From the NCBI RefSeq assembly GCF_000821245.2, contig NZ_LN611425.1, positions 558,812 to 591,785 on the forward strand: a stretch of DNA of 32,974 nucleotides. Direction: 5' to 3'. The stretch's first letter is position 1. Each line of letters starts with the position of its first letter. Positions 8,591 to 15,621 of this stretch are shown piece by piece. The position numbers were made by a program, and so were the translations under genes. Source of the DNA: Virgibacillus senegalensis (GTDB taxonomy: Bacteria > Bacillota > Bacilli > Bacillales > Amphibacillaceae). The notes below the pieces were generated by a model. The model saw nothing but the letters and a program-made list of their open reading frames with translations. It searched no databases and was not told the DNA's origin.

Positions 8591-8625
8591 ATCCCTTGCC
8601 GCATATAATGTGACAAGGGATTTTG
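8591..8625 (+). terminator. Probable terminator after yphF
   Basis: Perfect 8-bp arms ATCCCTTG (8591-8598) and CAAGGGAT (8614-8621), loop of 15 bases, then a short TTTT. The large loop and short T run make it a weaker candidate than the others. Confidence 0.5.
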
Positions 8626-8857
8626 TATGTTACATAAAGGCTTCCAAAAGAGGGTTGTTGCGATTCCCGGTTATGTTATTCGTAAGGGGAATGGGGCTTC
8701 CTCCAGGGTGCTTGGCAAAGAGTGCTCTGGAGAAGCTTGGTCTAATTTGTCCATCTCTATATCGACTAACAATCTAATTTGAAAAAGTCTGAAGGCATAT
8801 CTACAAGCATCCCTTATCCTTGCATTATTTTTTTATTCAACTTTTTCATTTAAACAA
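8626..8857. other. Intergenic stretch without a supported gene
   Basis: Between the yphF terminator and the spoIVA promoter I see no convincing coding frame. A 71-codon open frame overlapping the yphF end has no family resemblance and its start lacks a ribosome-binding site. The end of the stretch is very T-rich (8825-8850). Confidence 0.5.
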
Positions 8858-8888
8858 GTCATATTTTGATAGGACAACGTCATAGAAT
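8858..8888 (+). promoter_or_regulatory. SigE-type promoter of spoIVA
   Basis: GTCATATT (8858-8865) equals the SigE -35 consensus; after 15 bases comes CATAGAAT (8881-8888), one base off the -10 consensus CATACAAT. In B. subtilis spoIVA is known to be transcribed by SigE in the mother cell, so promoter and gene agree. Confidence 0.85.
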
Positions 8889-8944
8889 TTAAATGTCAAA
8901 GATTCGTAATCGTTCTATGGCGAAGTAGACCGGGAGGGGATTTT

Positions 8945-10423
8945 TTGGAAAGAGTAGATATTTTTAAAGATATCTCGAAACGGACCAATGGAGATATTTA
9001 CCTGGGAGTAGTAGGGGCTGTACGTACAGGTAAATCAACCTTCATTAAAAAGTTTATGGAGCTCGTCGTATTGCCAAACATCCAGGATGAAGGAGAAAGA
9101 GCAAGGGCACAGGATGAATTGCCGCAGAGCGCAGCTGGCAAGACTATTATGACTACTGAGCCTAAGTTTGTTCCGAATCAAGCTGTTTCGATTCAAGTCG
9201 ATGAAGGTCTCGATGTAAACGTTCGGGTAGTAGATTGTGTCGGTTATACAGTGAAGGGTGCCAAAGGCTTTGAAGATGAAAATGGCCCGAGAATGATCAA
9301 TACTCCTTGGTATGAGGAGCCAATCCCGTTCCATGATGCAGCAGAAATCGGTACGAGAAAAGTGATTCAAGAGCATTCGACCATAGGAGTGGTCGTAACA
9401 ACGGATGGATCGATTGGTGAAATACCACGTGAGGATTATTTGGAGTCAGAAGCTCGAGTTGTGGAAGAACTGAAAGAAGTTGGCAAGCCATTTATCATGG
9501 TAATCAATTCGGTGCAGCCGTACAAACAAGATACGGAACTGCTGCGGCAGGAATTATCCGAAAAGTATGATATTCCTGTATTGGCAATGAGCGTGGAAAG
9601 CATGGGGGAACACGATGTGTACAACGTCCTCCGGGAAGCTTTGTATGAATTTCCTGTTCTTGAAGTCAATGTAAATCTTCCGAGCTGGGTGATGGTTTTG
9701 AACGAAGACCATTGGCTCCGCGAGAACTATCAATCAGCTATTCAGGAAACAGTCAGGGATATCAAAAGGCTGAGGGATGTCGATCGCGTTGTCGGCAATT
9801 TCAGTGATTATGATTACATCGATGGAGCGAAGCTGGCCGGTATGGAAATGGGTGAAGGAGTAGCTGAAATCGATTTGCAAGCACCCGATCATTTGTACGA
9901 CCAGGTTCTGAAAGAAATAGTCGGGGAGGAAATCAGAGGAAAAGATCATCTTCTTGAGTTAATGCAGGATTTTGCCAATGCCAAACGGGAATATGACCAG
10001 GTTGCTGAGGCATTGCAGATGGTCAAACAAACCGGTTATGGTGTGGCAGCACCAACGTTGCAGGATATGGTGCTTGATGAACCGGAAATCATCCGCCAGG
10101 GATCACGATTCGGTGTGCGATTGAAAGCCGTGGCACCTTCCATTCACATGATCAAAGTGGATGTGGAATCAGAGTTTGCTCCTATCATCGGTACGGAAAA
10201 ACAAAGCGAGGAACTGGTACGATATTTAATGCAGGACTTCGAAGAAGATCCGTTATCCATTTGGGAATCGGACATATTCGGAAGGTCCTTGAGCTCCATT
10301 GTACGGGAAGGCATTCAAGCGAAGTTATCTTTGATGCCGGAAAATGCCCGGTATAAACTGAAAGAAACGCTGGAACGCATTATAAATGAAGGCTCCGGCG
10401 GATTAATAGCAATTATTCTTTAG
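8945..10423 (+). CDS. spoIVA: Stage IV sporulation protein A, spore coat assembly ATPase
   Basis: The 492-residue protein has the same length as B. subtilis SpoIVA and is nearly identical in its C-terminal third, ending NEGSGGLIAIIL. SpoIVA is a TRAFAC-class protein that hydrolyses ATP and polymerises on the forespore outer membrane as the coat basement layer, anchored by SpoVM. Walker A is GAVRTGKST (residues 24-32, K30); DCVGYT supplies the Walker B-like region and VINSV the G4-like position. The start is TTG 8945, with GGGAGGGGA (8932-8940) 4 bases before it; no other start fits the conserved MERVDIFKD beginning. It has its own promoter and terminator. Confidence 0.98.
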   Translation: MERVDIFKDISKRTNGDIYLGVVGAVRTGKSTFIKKFMELVVLPNIQDEGERARAQDELPQSAAGKTIMTTEPKFVPNQAVSIQVDEGLDVNVRVVDCVGYTVKGAKGFEDENGPRMINTPWYEEPIPFHDAAEIGTRKVIQEHSTIGVVVTTDGSIGEIPREDYLESEARVVEELKEVGKPFIMVINSVQPYKQDTELLRQELSEKYDIPVLAMSVESMGEHDVYNVLREALYEFPVLEVNVNLPSWVMVLNEDHWLRENYQSAIQETVRDIKRLRDVDRVVGNFSDYDYIDGAKLAGMEMGEGVAEIDLQAPDHLYDQVLKEIVGEEIRGKDHLLELMQDFANAKREYDQVAEALQMVKQTGYGVAAPTLQDMVLDEPEIIRQGSRFGVRLKAVAPSIHMIKVDVESEFAPIIGTEKQSEELVRYLMQDFEEDPLSIWESDIFGRSLSSIVREGIQAKLSLMPENARYKLKETLERIINEGSGGLIAIIL

Positions 10424-10447
10424 CGGCTTCCACAAGGCCGCTTTTTT
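10422..10447 (+). terminator. Intrinsic terminator after spoIVA
   Basis: AGCGGCTT (10422-10429) pairs with AAGGCCGCT (10434-10442 region) with one bulged G, loop CCAC, followed by TTTTTT. It begins inside the spoIVA stop codon. Confidence 0.85.
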
Positions 10448-10545
10448 GTTTTGTATGTGCACGGATTCCTCCCTTGCTGTGAACATATCATAGAGCGTTA
10501 GAGCCTGCAGAATGATGGAAGCAACTCTTGGGCAAAATTTGTTAC

Positions 10546-10580
10546 AAATTGCAACAGAATTCATAAATCTGTTGCAATTT
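10546..10580. repeat. 13-bp perfect inverted repeat upstream of hbs
   Basis: Arms AAATTGCAACAGA (10546-10558) and TCTGTTGCAATTT (10568-10580) are perfectly complementary around a 9-base loop. It lies between the spoIVA terminator and the first hbs promoter, 24 bases before that -35. It could be a second, bidirectional terminator (T-rich flank TTTTAC) or a protein-binding site; the sequence alone does not decide. Confidence 0.7.
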
Positions 10581-10603
10581 TACTTTACTCACCATAAAAC
10601 TGC

Positions 10604-10632
10604 TTGATGACAGTATTCAACTGTGATACTAT
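10604..10632 (+). promoter_or_regulatory. hbs distal promoter (SigA type)
   Basis: TTGATG -35 (10604-10609), 17-base spacer, TACTAT -10 (10627-10632) with TG two bases before. It would give a leader of about 210 bases. Confidence 0.7.
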
Positions 10633-10700
10633 CCAAATATGCCCGGGCTTAATAAATACAGGAAATACGCACAAAAAATGAATAAAGTTGCTGATTTTTG

Positions 10701-10729
10701 TTGAATTTCCTTAAAAACTCGTTTATTAT
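10701..10729 (+). promoter_or_regulatory. hbs proximal promoter (SigA type)
   Basis: TTGAAT -35 (10701-10706), 17-base spacer, TATTAT -10 (10724-10729). The B. subtilis hbs gene is also known to use more than one promoter. Confidence 0.65.
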
Positions 10730-10736
10730 AAGCCAT

Positions 10737-10812
10737 GTCATCTTTTTAATAGATGACGCAGGTATAAAATACTTAATATTGGTGAACAAATGGAAGTATG
10801 ACTTCATTGTTC
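10737..10812 (+). promoter_or_regulatory. Structured 5' leader of hbs
   Basis: Two hairpins can form downstream of both promoters: GTCATC/GATGAC (10737-10742 with 10752-10757) and an imperfect GAACAAATGGAAGT with ACTTCATTGTTC (10784-10797 with 10801-10812). They leave the strong ribosome-binding site free. The role may be mRNA stability; this is inference. Confidence 0.4.
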
Positions 10813-10849
10813 GAAACATGCAAGCAACGATTGGGAGGAGGTGAATGTC

Positions 10850-11122
10850 ATGAACAAAACTGAACTAATTAACACAGTCGCAGAAAAAAGCGATCTTTCT
10901 AAAAAAGATGCTACAAAAGCTGTTGACGCAGTTTTTGAATCTATCATGGATTCACTTAAAGACGGTGAGAAAGTACAATTGATTGGTTTCGGAAACTTCG
11001 AGGTACGCGAGCGTGCTGCACGTAAGGGACGTAATCCTCAAACAGGTGATGAAATTGAAATCCCTGCAAGCAAGGTTCCTGCTTTCAAACCGGGTAAAGC
11101 CCTGAAAGACAATGTAAAATAA
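10850..11122 (+). CDS. hbs: DNA-binding protein HU (HBsu)
   Basis: The 90-residue protein matches bacterial HU throughout: MNKTELI start, helix-turn-helix dimer core, and the DNA-embracing arm [19 protein letters not shown] with the intercalating proline in RNPQTG. HU is a dimeric nucleoid protein that bends DNA and is essential in B. subtilis. ATG 10850 follows GGGAGGAGG (10833-10841) by 8 bases; the in-frame GTG at 10841 overlaps that site. Strong site, two promoters and a perfect terminator indicate high expression. In B. subtilis it is followed by folE (mtrA) and mtrB; here hepS follows directly. Confidence 0.98.
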   Translation: MNKTELINTVAEKSDLSKKDATKAVDAVFESIMDSLKDGEKVQLIGFGNFEVRERAARKGRNPQTGDEIEIPASKVPAFKPGKALKDNVK

Positions 11123-11135
11123 TTTACATAAGGGC

Positions 11136-11165
11136 AAAAGGGTGCAATTTATGCACCCTTTTTAT
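11136..11165 (+). terminator. Intrinsic terminator after hbs
   Basis: Perfect 11-bp stem AAAAGGGTGCA (11136-11146) / TGCACCCTTTT (11152-11162), 5-base loop, then a T-rich run. Confidence 0.95.
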
Positions 11166-11245
11166 TTTTGTTTAAAAAGGATTGTTCCTTTGGTACTTAC
11201 TCTTTCAAATGATAAGATACTTTATGCGATAACAAGTGAGAGTTA

Positions 11246-11254
11246 TGTTATACT
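11246..11254 (+). promoter_or_regulatory. Extended -10 promoter of hepS-menG-hepT
   Basis: TGTTATACT combines an extended TGN with the -10 TATACT (11249-11254). The -35 position has no clear hexamer. It lies 58 bases before the hepS start and after the hbs terminator. Confidence 0.5.
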
Positions 11255-11306
11255 ATAGAATAGACAAGATATCGGGATATTGCATGAAAGGGCTAGGGTG
11301 ATTACT

Positions 11307-12107
11307 TTGAAAACATCGAACTTACCGCTCGCAGAAATGAAAGAAGCGATTGAAGAGAAGATACAACATTCTTATTTGCAGAAGTATATTCAAAAGCCCG
11401 TCATTGATGAAGATAAACTATACATCCTATCCTCTATCGTTAAAAATACTACATATTCGGAAACAAAAAAGAAAAATTACATTATAACCGTCATGCTGGT
11501 ACAAATCGCCCTGGATACCCATGATTTGGTTTCAAAGCATGCGGAAAAAAATGAATCCGACCGTACCAAAAAACAACGGCAACTGACGGTGCTGGCCGGT
11601 GATTATTTCAGTGGTCTGTATTATTATTTTTTATCCCAGCTTAATGATATAGCGATGATCCATACACTTGCTTCTGCGATTAAGGAAATCAATGAATTGA
11701 AAATGACAGTTTATTATAAAGAGTTCGACTCCATCGAAGAGTTCATGGATGCGTTGATGCAGATTGAGTCATTATTAATACGTCGTGTGGCAGAATTTTT
11801 TGAACGATCAGCTGTCAATGAATTTACGAGCAACTTGCTATTGACGAGGAAATTGATTAAAGAAAAGCACAATTATCTTCAGCAGGAGCATTCACCTGTC
11901 TTCGATTTACTGACAAAAGGACCTGCTCATAATATTCACTATAATCAAATCGTCAATACCGTTGAGCAATTCATCCAGCGCAGTTTTTCCAGAGTGGAAG
12001 AGACCGTATCCCAGCTTCCAGTCCACTTTCAATCGCTGAGGTCCTATACGAATAAGGTGATCTATGAGTATATAGGGAACAATTCCAAAATAGTGGAGGA
12101 AGGTTGA
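11307..12107 (+). CDS. hepS: Heptaprenyl diphosphate synthase component I
   Basis: The 266-residue protein is the small non-catalytic subunit of the heterodimeric heptaprenyl diphosphate synthase, which sets chain length together with HepT to make the side chain of menaquinone-7. It shares with B. subtilis HepS the blocks [42 protein letters not shown] and the KVEEG-like end. No aspartate-rich prenyltransferase motif is present, as expected. TTG 11307 is chosen from AGGGTG (11295-11300) 6 bases upstream; GTG 11298 is an alternative that adds three residues. Its stop overlaps the ribosome-binding region of menG. Confidence 0.92.
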   Translation: MKTSNLPLAEMKEAIEEKIQHSYLQKYIQKPVIDEDKLYILSSIVKNTTYSETKKKNYIITVMLVQIALDTHDLVSKHAEKNESDRTKKQRQLTVLAGDYFSGLYYYFLSQLNDIAMIHTLASAIKEINELKMTVYYKEFDSIEEFMDALMQIESLLIRRVAEFFERSAVNEFTSNLLLTRKLIKEKHNYLQQEHSPVFDLLTKGPAHNIHYNQIVNTVEQFIQRSFSRVEETVSQLPVHFQSLRSYTNKVIYEYIGNNSKIVEEG

Positions 12108-12112
12108 CCGCA

Positions 12113-12829
12113 ATGAATCAGCAAACAAAAGAAGAACGTGTCCATCACGTTTTCGAAAAGATATATAATCGATATGATGTCATGAATTCCATCATTTCTT
12201 TTCAGAGGCACAAGGCATGGCGGAAAGATGTCATGAAGCGCATGGATGTCCGGCAGGGCGATTCTGCATTGGATGTGTGCTGTGGAACAGGTGACTGGTC
12301 TTTGTCTTTAGCTGATGCTGTAGGAGCAGCCGGAAAAGTAGTAGGACTTGATTTCAGTAAAAATATGCTTTCGGTCGGCAGAGCAAAACAGCAAGAACAG
12401 GGAATCGATCACTTGGAGTTCGTTCATGGAAATGCCATGGAACTTCCATTCGACGATGACAGTTTTGATTTCGTGACCATCGGATTTGGGTTGCGAAATG
12501 TGCCAGATTACATGCAGGTTTTGAAAGAGATGACCAGAGTAGTGAAACCCGGCGGCAAAGTGGTATGTTTGGAAACATCCCAGCCGACTGCGATCGGCTT
12601 CCGACAAGTATATTACTTTTACTTCCGTTTTATTATGCCATTGTTTGGAAGAATGTTTGCAAAAAGCTATGAGGAATACTCTTGGCTTCATGAGTCTGCA
12701 AAAGATTTTCCGGGCAAACAAGAGTTGTGGACAATGTTTTTGGAAGCCGGATTAACCAATGTGCAAATGAAAGGCTATACTGGCGGAGTTGCCGCCATGC
12801 ATATGGGTGAAAAGCCATCTCAAACTTAA
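12113..12829 (+). CDS. menG: Demethylmenaquinone methyltransferase
   Basis: The 238-residue SAM-dependent enzyme performs the last step of menaquinone synthesis, methylating demethylmenaquinone at the membrane. SAM-binding motif I is [10 protein letters not shown] (residues 53-62), followed by [23 protein letters not shown] and the UbiE/MenG signature FGLRNVPDY. Strong similarity to B. subtilis MenG (233 residues) extends to [17 protein letters not shown] and GGVAAMH. ATG 12113 follows GGAGGAAGG (12095-12103). It lies 5 bases after hepS and 16 before hepT, so the three menaquinone genes are one operon. Confidence 0.96.
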   Translation: MNQQTKEERVHHVFEKIYNRYDVMNSIISFQRHKAWRKDVMKRMDVRQGDSALDVCCGTGDWSLSLADAVGAAGKVVGLDFSKNMLSVGRAKQQEQGIDHLEFVHGNAMELPFDDDSFDFVTIGFGLRNVPDYMQVLKEMTRVVKPGGKVVCLETSQPTAIGFRQVYYFYFRFIMPLFGRMFAKSYEEYSWLHESAKDFPGKQELWTMFLEAGLTNVQMKGYTGGVAAMHMGEKPSQT

Positions 12830-12845
12830 TGCAAAGGTGACAAAC

Positions 12846-13817
12846 ATGAAATTAGCAATGACTTATTCTTATTTAAAGCAAGACTTGGATCAAATCGAAA
12901 AAGCCCTCGATCAGACGATACATGCGAAGCACCCGGTTCTGAGGGATGCCTCCCAGCAATTGCTCCAGGCTGGAGGGAAACGCCTGCGCCCGGTATTTGT
13001 ACTGCTGTCTGCAAAATTCGGAGATTATGATATGGAGCGGATGAAGACGATTGCGGTTTCGATGGAATTAATACATATGGCTTCACTTGTACACGATGAT
13101 GTGATTGATGAATCCGAACTTCGCCGGGGCGAGCCGACTGTTAAAGCAAAGTGGGATAACCGTGTTGCTATGTACACAGGTGATTATATATTTGCCCGTT
13201 CACTTGAATATTTAACGTCTTTGGAAAACCCTCGGGCCCACAAGCTATTATCGGAAACAATCGTGGAACTATGTATAGGGGAAGTAGAACAAATACGGGA
13301 TAAGTATGTGGTGAACCAGAATGTCCGAAACTATTTACGCCGAATCAAGCGGAAGACTGCTCTTTTGATATCTTCCAGCTGCCGACTTGGGGCAATAGCG
13401 GCAGAGGTACCGGAAACGTATGAAAAGGCCTTGCTGCGATACGGATATCATATTGGAATGTCCTATCAAATTATTGATGACATTCTTGATTTCACAGCTT
13501 CAGAGAAGGAGCTTGGAAAACCTGCTGGAAGCGATTTACTTCAAGGAAACCTGACGTTGCCAGTGTTTTATGCCATGGAAGACCCCGTTTTCCGTTCTGA
13601 GTTAACTACGCTGTTTGATGATCCTTCACGGTTGACGACACAAGACATCCGGCCATTTATCGAAAGGATTAAATCTTCAGGAGCAATCGAAAAATCCATT
13701 GAGCTGAGTGAAAGATATTTAGCGAAAGCATATCAATCACTTGACCAGCTTCCCGATATTAAAGCCAAGCAGACACTAAAGGATATCGCCAAATATATCG
13801 GCAAACGGAAATCATAA
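12846..13817 (+). CDS. hepT: Heptaprenyl diphosphate synthase component II
   Basis: The 323-residue catalytic subunit is a trans-prenyltransferase with both aspartate-rich motifs: DDVID (residues 84-88) and DDILD (211-215), which hold Mg2+ and the diphosphates of the allylic and homoallylic substrates. GGKRLRP near the N-terminus binds isopentenyl diphosphate. With HepS it extends farnesyl diphosphate to C35. ATG 12846 has AAAGGTGA (12833-12840) 5 bases before it; an in-frame ATG at 12789 inside menG would add 19 unrelated residues. fni supplies the building blocks. Confidence 0.96.
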   Translation: MKLAMTYSYLKQDLDQIEKALDQTIHAKHPVLRDASQQLLQAGGKRLRPVFVLLSAKFGDYDMERMKTIAVSMELIHMASLVHDDVIDESELRRGEPTVKAKWDNRVAMYTGDYIFARSLEYLTSLENPRAHKLLSETIVELCIGEVEQIRDKYVVNQNVRNYLRRIKRKTALLISSSCRLGAIAAEVPETYEKALLRYGYHIGMSYQIIDDILDFTASEKELGKPAGSDLLQGNLTLPVFYAMEDPVFRSELTTLFDDPSRLTTQDIRPFIERIKSSGAIEKSIELSERYLAKAYQSLDQLPDIKAKQTLKDIAKYIGKRKS

Positions 13818-13822
13818 TAGGA

Positions 13823-13851
13823 TTGTAATTCTCGCAATAATTTGATAGACT
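13823..13851 (+). promoter_or_regulatory. Candidate ndk promoter
   Basis: TTGTAA (13823-13828), 17-base spacer, TAGACT (13846-13851); each hexamer matches 4 of 6 consensus positions. It starts 5 bases after the hepT stop and would place the start of transcription near 13858, directly at the cre-like site. Confidence 0.4.
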
Positions 13852-13857
13852 TTACTA

Positions 13858-13872
13858 GGTTAGCGCTTTCAT
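13858..13872 (-). promoter_or_regulatory. CcpA cre-like site before ndk
   Basis: On the minus strand the sequence ATGAAAGCGCTAACC matches the cre consensus WTGNAANCGNWNNCW at 14 of 15 positions (last base C instead of A/T). Its AGCGCT core is palindromic. The location, about 33 bases before the ndk start and at or just after the likely transcription start, would fit repression by CcpA. Confidence 0.5.
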
Positions 13873-13904
13873 ACATACCAAATTATCGCGAAGAGGTGTA
13901 AGTC

Positions 13905-14351
13905 ATGGAAAAAACATTTATTATGGTTAAGCCTGATGGGGTACAGCGAAATTTAATCGGCACAATTGTCGAAAGGTTTGAAAAAAAGGGTTATCAGTTA
14001 AGAGCTGCAAAGTTAATGCAAATTAGCGAGGAATTAGCTGGCGAGCATTACGGAGAGCACAAAGGAAAGCCGTTTTATGGTGAACTGGTTTCCTTTATCA
14101 CATCCTCTCCGGTTTTTGCTATGGTTTGGGAAGGGGAGAACGTCATCGCATCTGCTCGTCAGATGATGGGTAAGACCAATCCTCAAGAAGCATCACCTGG
14201 AACGATAAGAGGAGATTTTGGCGTTACAGTAGGCAAGAATGTCATACACGGTTCGGACTCTCTTGAAAGCGCCGAGCGAGAGATTCATCTGTTTTTCGAT
14301 GAAAAAGAACTTTTGCAATACGAATCAAACAATAAAAACTGGTTGTACTAA
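13905..14351 (+). CDS. ndk: Nucleoside diphosphate kinase
   Basis: The 148-residue enzyme transfers the gamma phosphate of ATP to nucleoside diphosphates through a phosphohistidine. The active-site motif NVIHGSDS holds H115, and the N-terminal [19 protein letters not shown] is the family opening. Length agrees with the family (about 149). ATG 13905 follows GAAGAGGTG. It is located between hepT and cheR as in B. subtilis, but has its own candidate promoter and a strong terminator. Confidence 0.98.
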   Translation: MEKTFIMVKPDGVQRNLIGTIVERFEKKGYQLRAAKLMQISEELAGEHYGEHKGKPFYGELVSFITSSPVFAMVWEGENVIASARQMMGKTNPQEASPGTIRGDFGVTVGKNVIHGSDSLESAEREIHLFFDEKELLQYESNNKNWLY

Positions 14352-14353
14352 TT

Positions 14354-14381
14354 AAAAAACCCCTGCTTAGCGGGGTTTTTT
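14354..14381 (+). terminator. Intrinsic terminator after ndk
   Basis: AAAAAACCCC (14354-14363) pairs with GGGGTTTTTT (14372-14381); inner bases GC/GC extend the stem around a small TTA loop with one bulge. Confidence 0.93.
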
Positions 14382-14460
14382 AGTTTGAAACGCCGCTCTA
14401 TTCCACAAGCTGCACTGTTGGCTTTATAGAGCAAATTAGCATAACTGAGGATAAGTGAGA

Positions 14461-14525
14461 TTCCTGCGGTGAAACGGGCGACCGAGACCCACAGTGGGCT
14501 TACCCGAGGAGGGTCGGGCGTTCGT
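14461..14525. repeat. Degenerate interspersed palindromic repeat
   Basis: The stretch has a core CGACCGAGACCC (14479-14490), CCGAGGAGGGTC (14504-14515) and GGGTCGGGCGTTCGTC (14511-14526), with left and right halves partly complementary (14475-14490 against 14511-14524), plus a TTTCGGCAG tail. It resembles the GAGACCC...GAGGAGGCTC interspersed repeat I remember from many Bacillaceae genomes, here with several mismatches, so an old copy. The GC-rich composition differs sharply from the AT-rich flank that follows. The rest of the 14382-14646 gap holds no gene. Confidence 0.55.
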
Positions 14526-14646
14526 CTAAGAATAACAACTTTCGGCAGAGAGCCTACTTATTTCAGGAAAGAGAGACTCACTTTGTCGTTTTTTTGTATT
14601 TCTCATAGATGTAAATTTTTATTTACTTATTTTATAAATTTCTTTA

Positions 14647-14661
14647 GGATAATAATTATCA
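14647..14661. promoter_or_regulatory. Fur-like 7-1-7 box before cheR
   Basis: GGATAATAATTATCA matches the Bacillus Fur box TGATAATNATTATCA at 14 of 15 positions. It ends 27 bases before the cheR ATG in an AT-rich promoter region. PerR (TTATAATNATTATAA) fits less well and Zur poorly. Confidence 0.5.
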
Positions 14662-14688
14662 TAGATGGGAGAAGAGGAGAAAGTCAAA

Positions 14689-15462
14689 ATGAAAGACTAT
14701 CAGGAATTCACTGCTTTGATCCATAGGAAAACGGGGCTTAACTTGCACCTTTATAAAGAAGTGCAGATGAAAAGGCGCTTGAACACACTTAGAGAAAAGC
14801 GGGGTTATAAGGATTTCCTTTCCTATTACAAGGCAATGTCAGAAGACGATACAATGTTAAAAGAATTTTTGGATAGAGTGACGATAAATGTTTCGGAATT
14901 CTATAGGAATTATCCAAGATGGGAAGCTTTAGAGAAAAATATACTACCTTCCCTATTAAAGAAGAAAAGAAAACTGAAGGTTTGGAGTGCGGCCTGTTCA
15001 ACTGGAGAGGAACCTTATACGATTGCTATGATATTACGCCAATATATGGACCCGGCGGATATTACGATACTTGCGACAGATATAGATGAGACGGTATTGG
15101 AAAGAGCAAAAAAAGGTCTTTACCCGGAACGTTCTTTAAAGGAAGTACCACAAGCAGTCAAACAACAATACTTCCATCAGGAAGGAGCTTTATTTCGGGT
15201 GGATGATTCAATCAAAAGGTTGGTTCAGTTTAAAAAACACAATCTGCTTTCTGATCGATTTGAACAAAATGTAGATATGATTGTTTGTAGAAATGTACTT
15301 ATCTATTTCACGGAGGAAGCGAAACAAAAAGTTTATCTAAATTTCAGCAAATCCTTGACCAAAGATGGTGTGTTTTTTGTGGGGAGTACGGAGCAAATCT
15401 TCCAACCTCAGCAATATGATCTTAGCGTCATCGACAATTTCTTTTATCAGAAACAATCTTAA
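14689..15462 (+). CDS. cheR: Chemotaxis protein methyltransferase CheR
   Basis: The 257-residue enzyme (B. subtilis CheR 256) uses SAM to methylate glutamates of chemoreceptors, setting receptor adaptation opposite CheB. The N-terminal helical receptor-contact domain spans about residues 1-75 with INVSEFYRN at its end. The SAM domain carries WSAACSTGEEPYTIAM, ILATDID and MIVCRNVLIYF. ATG 14689 is chosen because GAGGAGA lies 8 bases upstream and the product then starts MKDYQEF like the family; the in-frame ATG 14665 is upstream of that site. A Fur-like box lies just upstream. Presence of the gene implies motility. Confidence 0.96.
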   Translation: MKDYQEFTALIHRKTGLNLHLYKEVQMKRRLNTLREKRGYKDFLSYYKAMSEDDTMLKEFLDRVTINVSEFYRNYPRWEALEKNILPSLLKKKRKLKVWSAACSTGEEPYTIAMILRQYMDPADITILATDIDETVLERAKKGLYPERSLKEVPQAVKQQYFHQEGALFRVDDSIKRLVQFKKHNLLSDRFEQNVDMIVCRNVLIYFTEEAKQKVYLNFSKSLTKDGVFFVGSTEQIFQPQQYDLSVIDNFFYQKQS

Positions 15463-15472
15463 TGCATTACAG

Positions 15473-15502
15473 AAGGCGCTCTCTTTAAGGGGGCGCCTTT
15501 CT
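15473..15502 (+). terminator. Probable terminator after cheR
   Basis: AAGGCGC (15473-15479) pairs with GCGCCTT (15493-15499), with further T.G/C-G pairs inside; only three T follow before C, so termination may be partial. Confidence 0.65.
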
Positions 15503-15531
15503 TAAAGGGAAAAGGGAGAATAAATACAGAA

Positions 15532-15546
15532 TTGTAAACGTTTTCT
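15532..15546 (+). promoter_or_regulatory. CcpA cre-like site before the aro operon
   Basis: TTGTAAACGTTTTCT matches WTGNAANCGNWNNCW at all 15 positions. Its centre is about 50-56 bases upstream of the transcription start implied by the -10 candidates at 15578-15588, the spacing known for CcpA activation of ackA. Confidence 0.5.
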
Positions 15547-15577
15547 GAAAATTTTTCTGCCCACAAGGATTACAAGG

Positions 15578-15588
15578 TATGATATAGT
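15578..15588 (+). promoter_or_regulatory. -10 region of the aro operon promoter
   Basis: TATGATATAGT contains two overlapping -10 hexamers (TATGAT 15578-15583 and TATAGT 15583-15588). No good -35 is present at either spacing, which would suit a promoter needing an activator. Confidence 0.4.
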
Positions 15589-15621
15589 AGTACAAAATTA
15601 AATGTATATGGAGGTATATTC

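Noticed and set aside
8562-8777. 71-codon open frame overlapping the end of yphF
   Set aside because: No ribosome-binding site of its own, no family resemblance, and it runs through the probable terminator at 8591-8625.
12308-12721. 137-codon minus-strand frame inside menG
   Set aside because: Shadow of menG codon usage; no start signal and no recognisable protein family.
14469-14726. 85-codon frame before cheR
   Set aside because: It passes through the degenerate repeat and overlaps the cheR start in another frame; composition is not protein-like.
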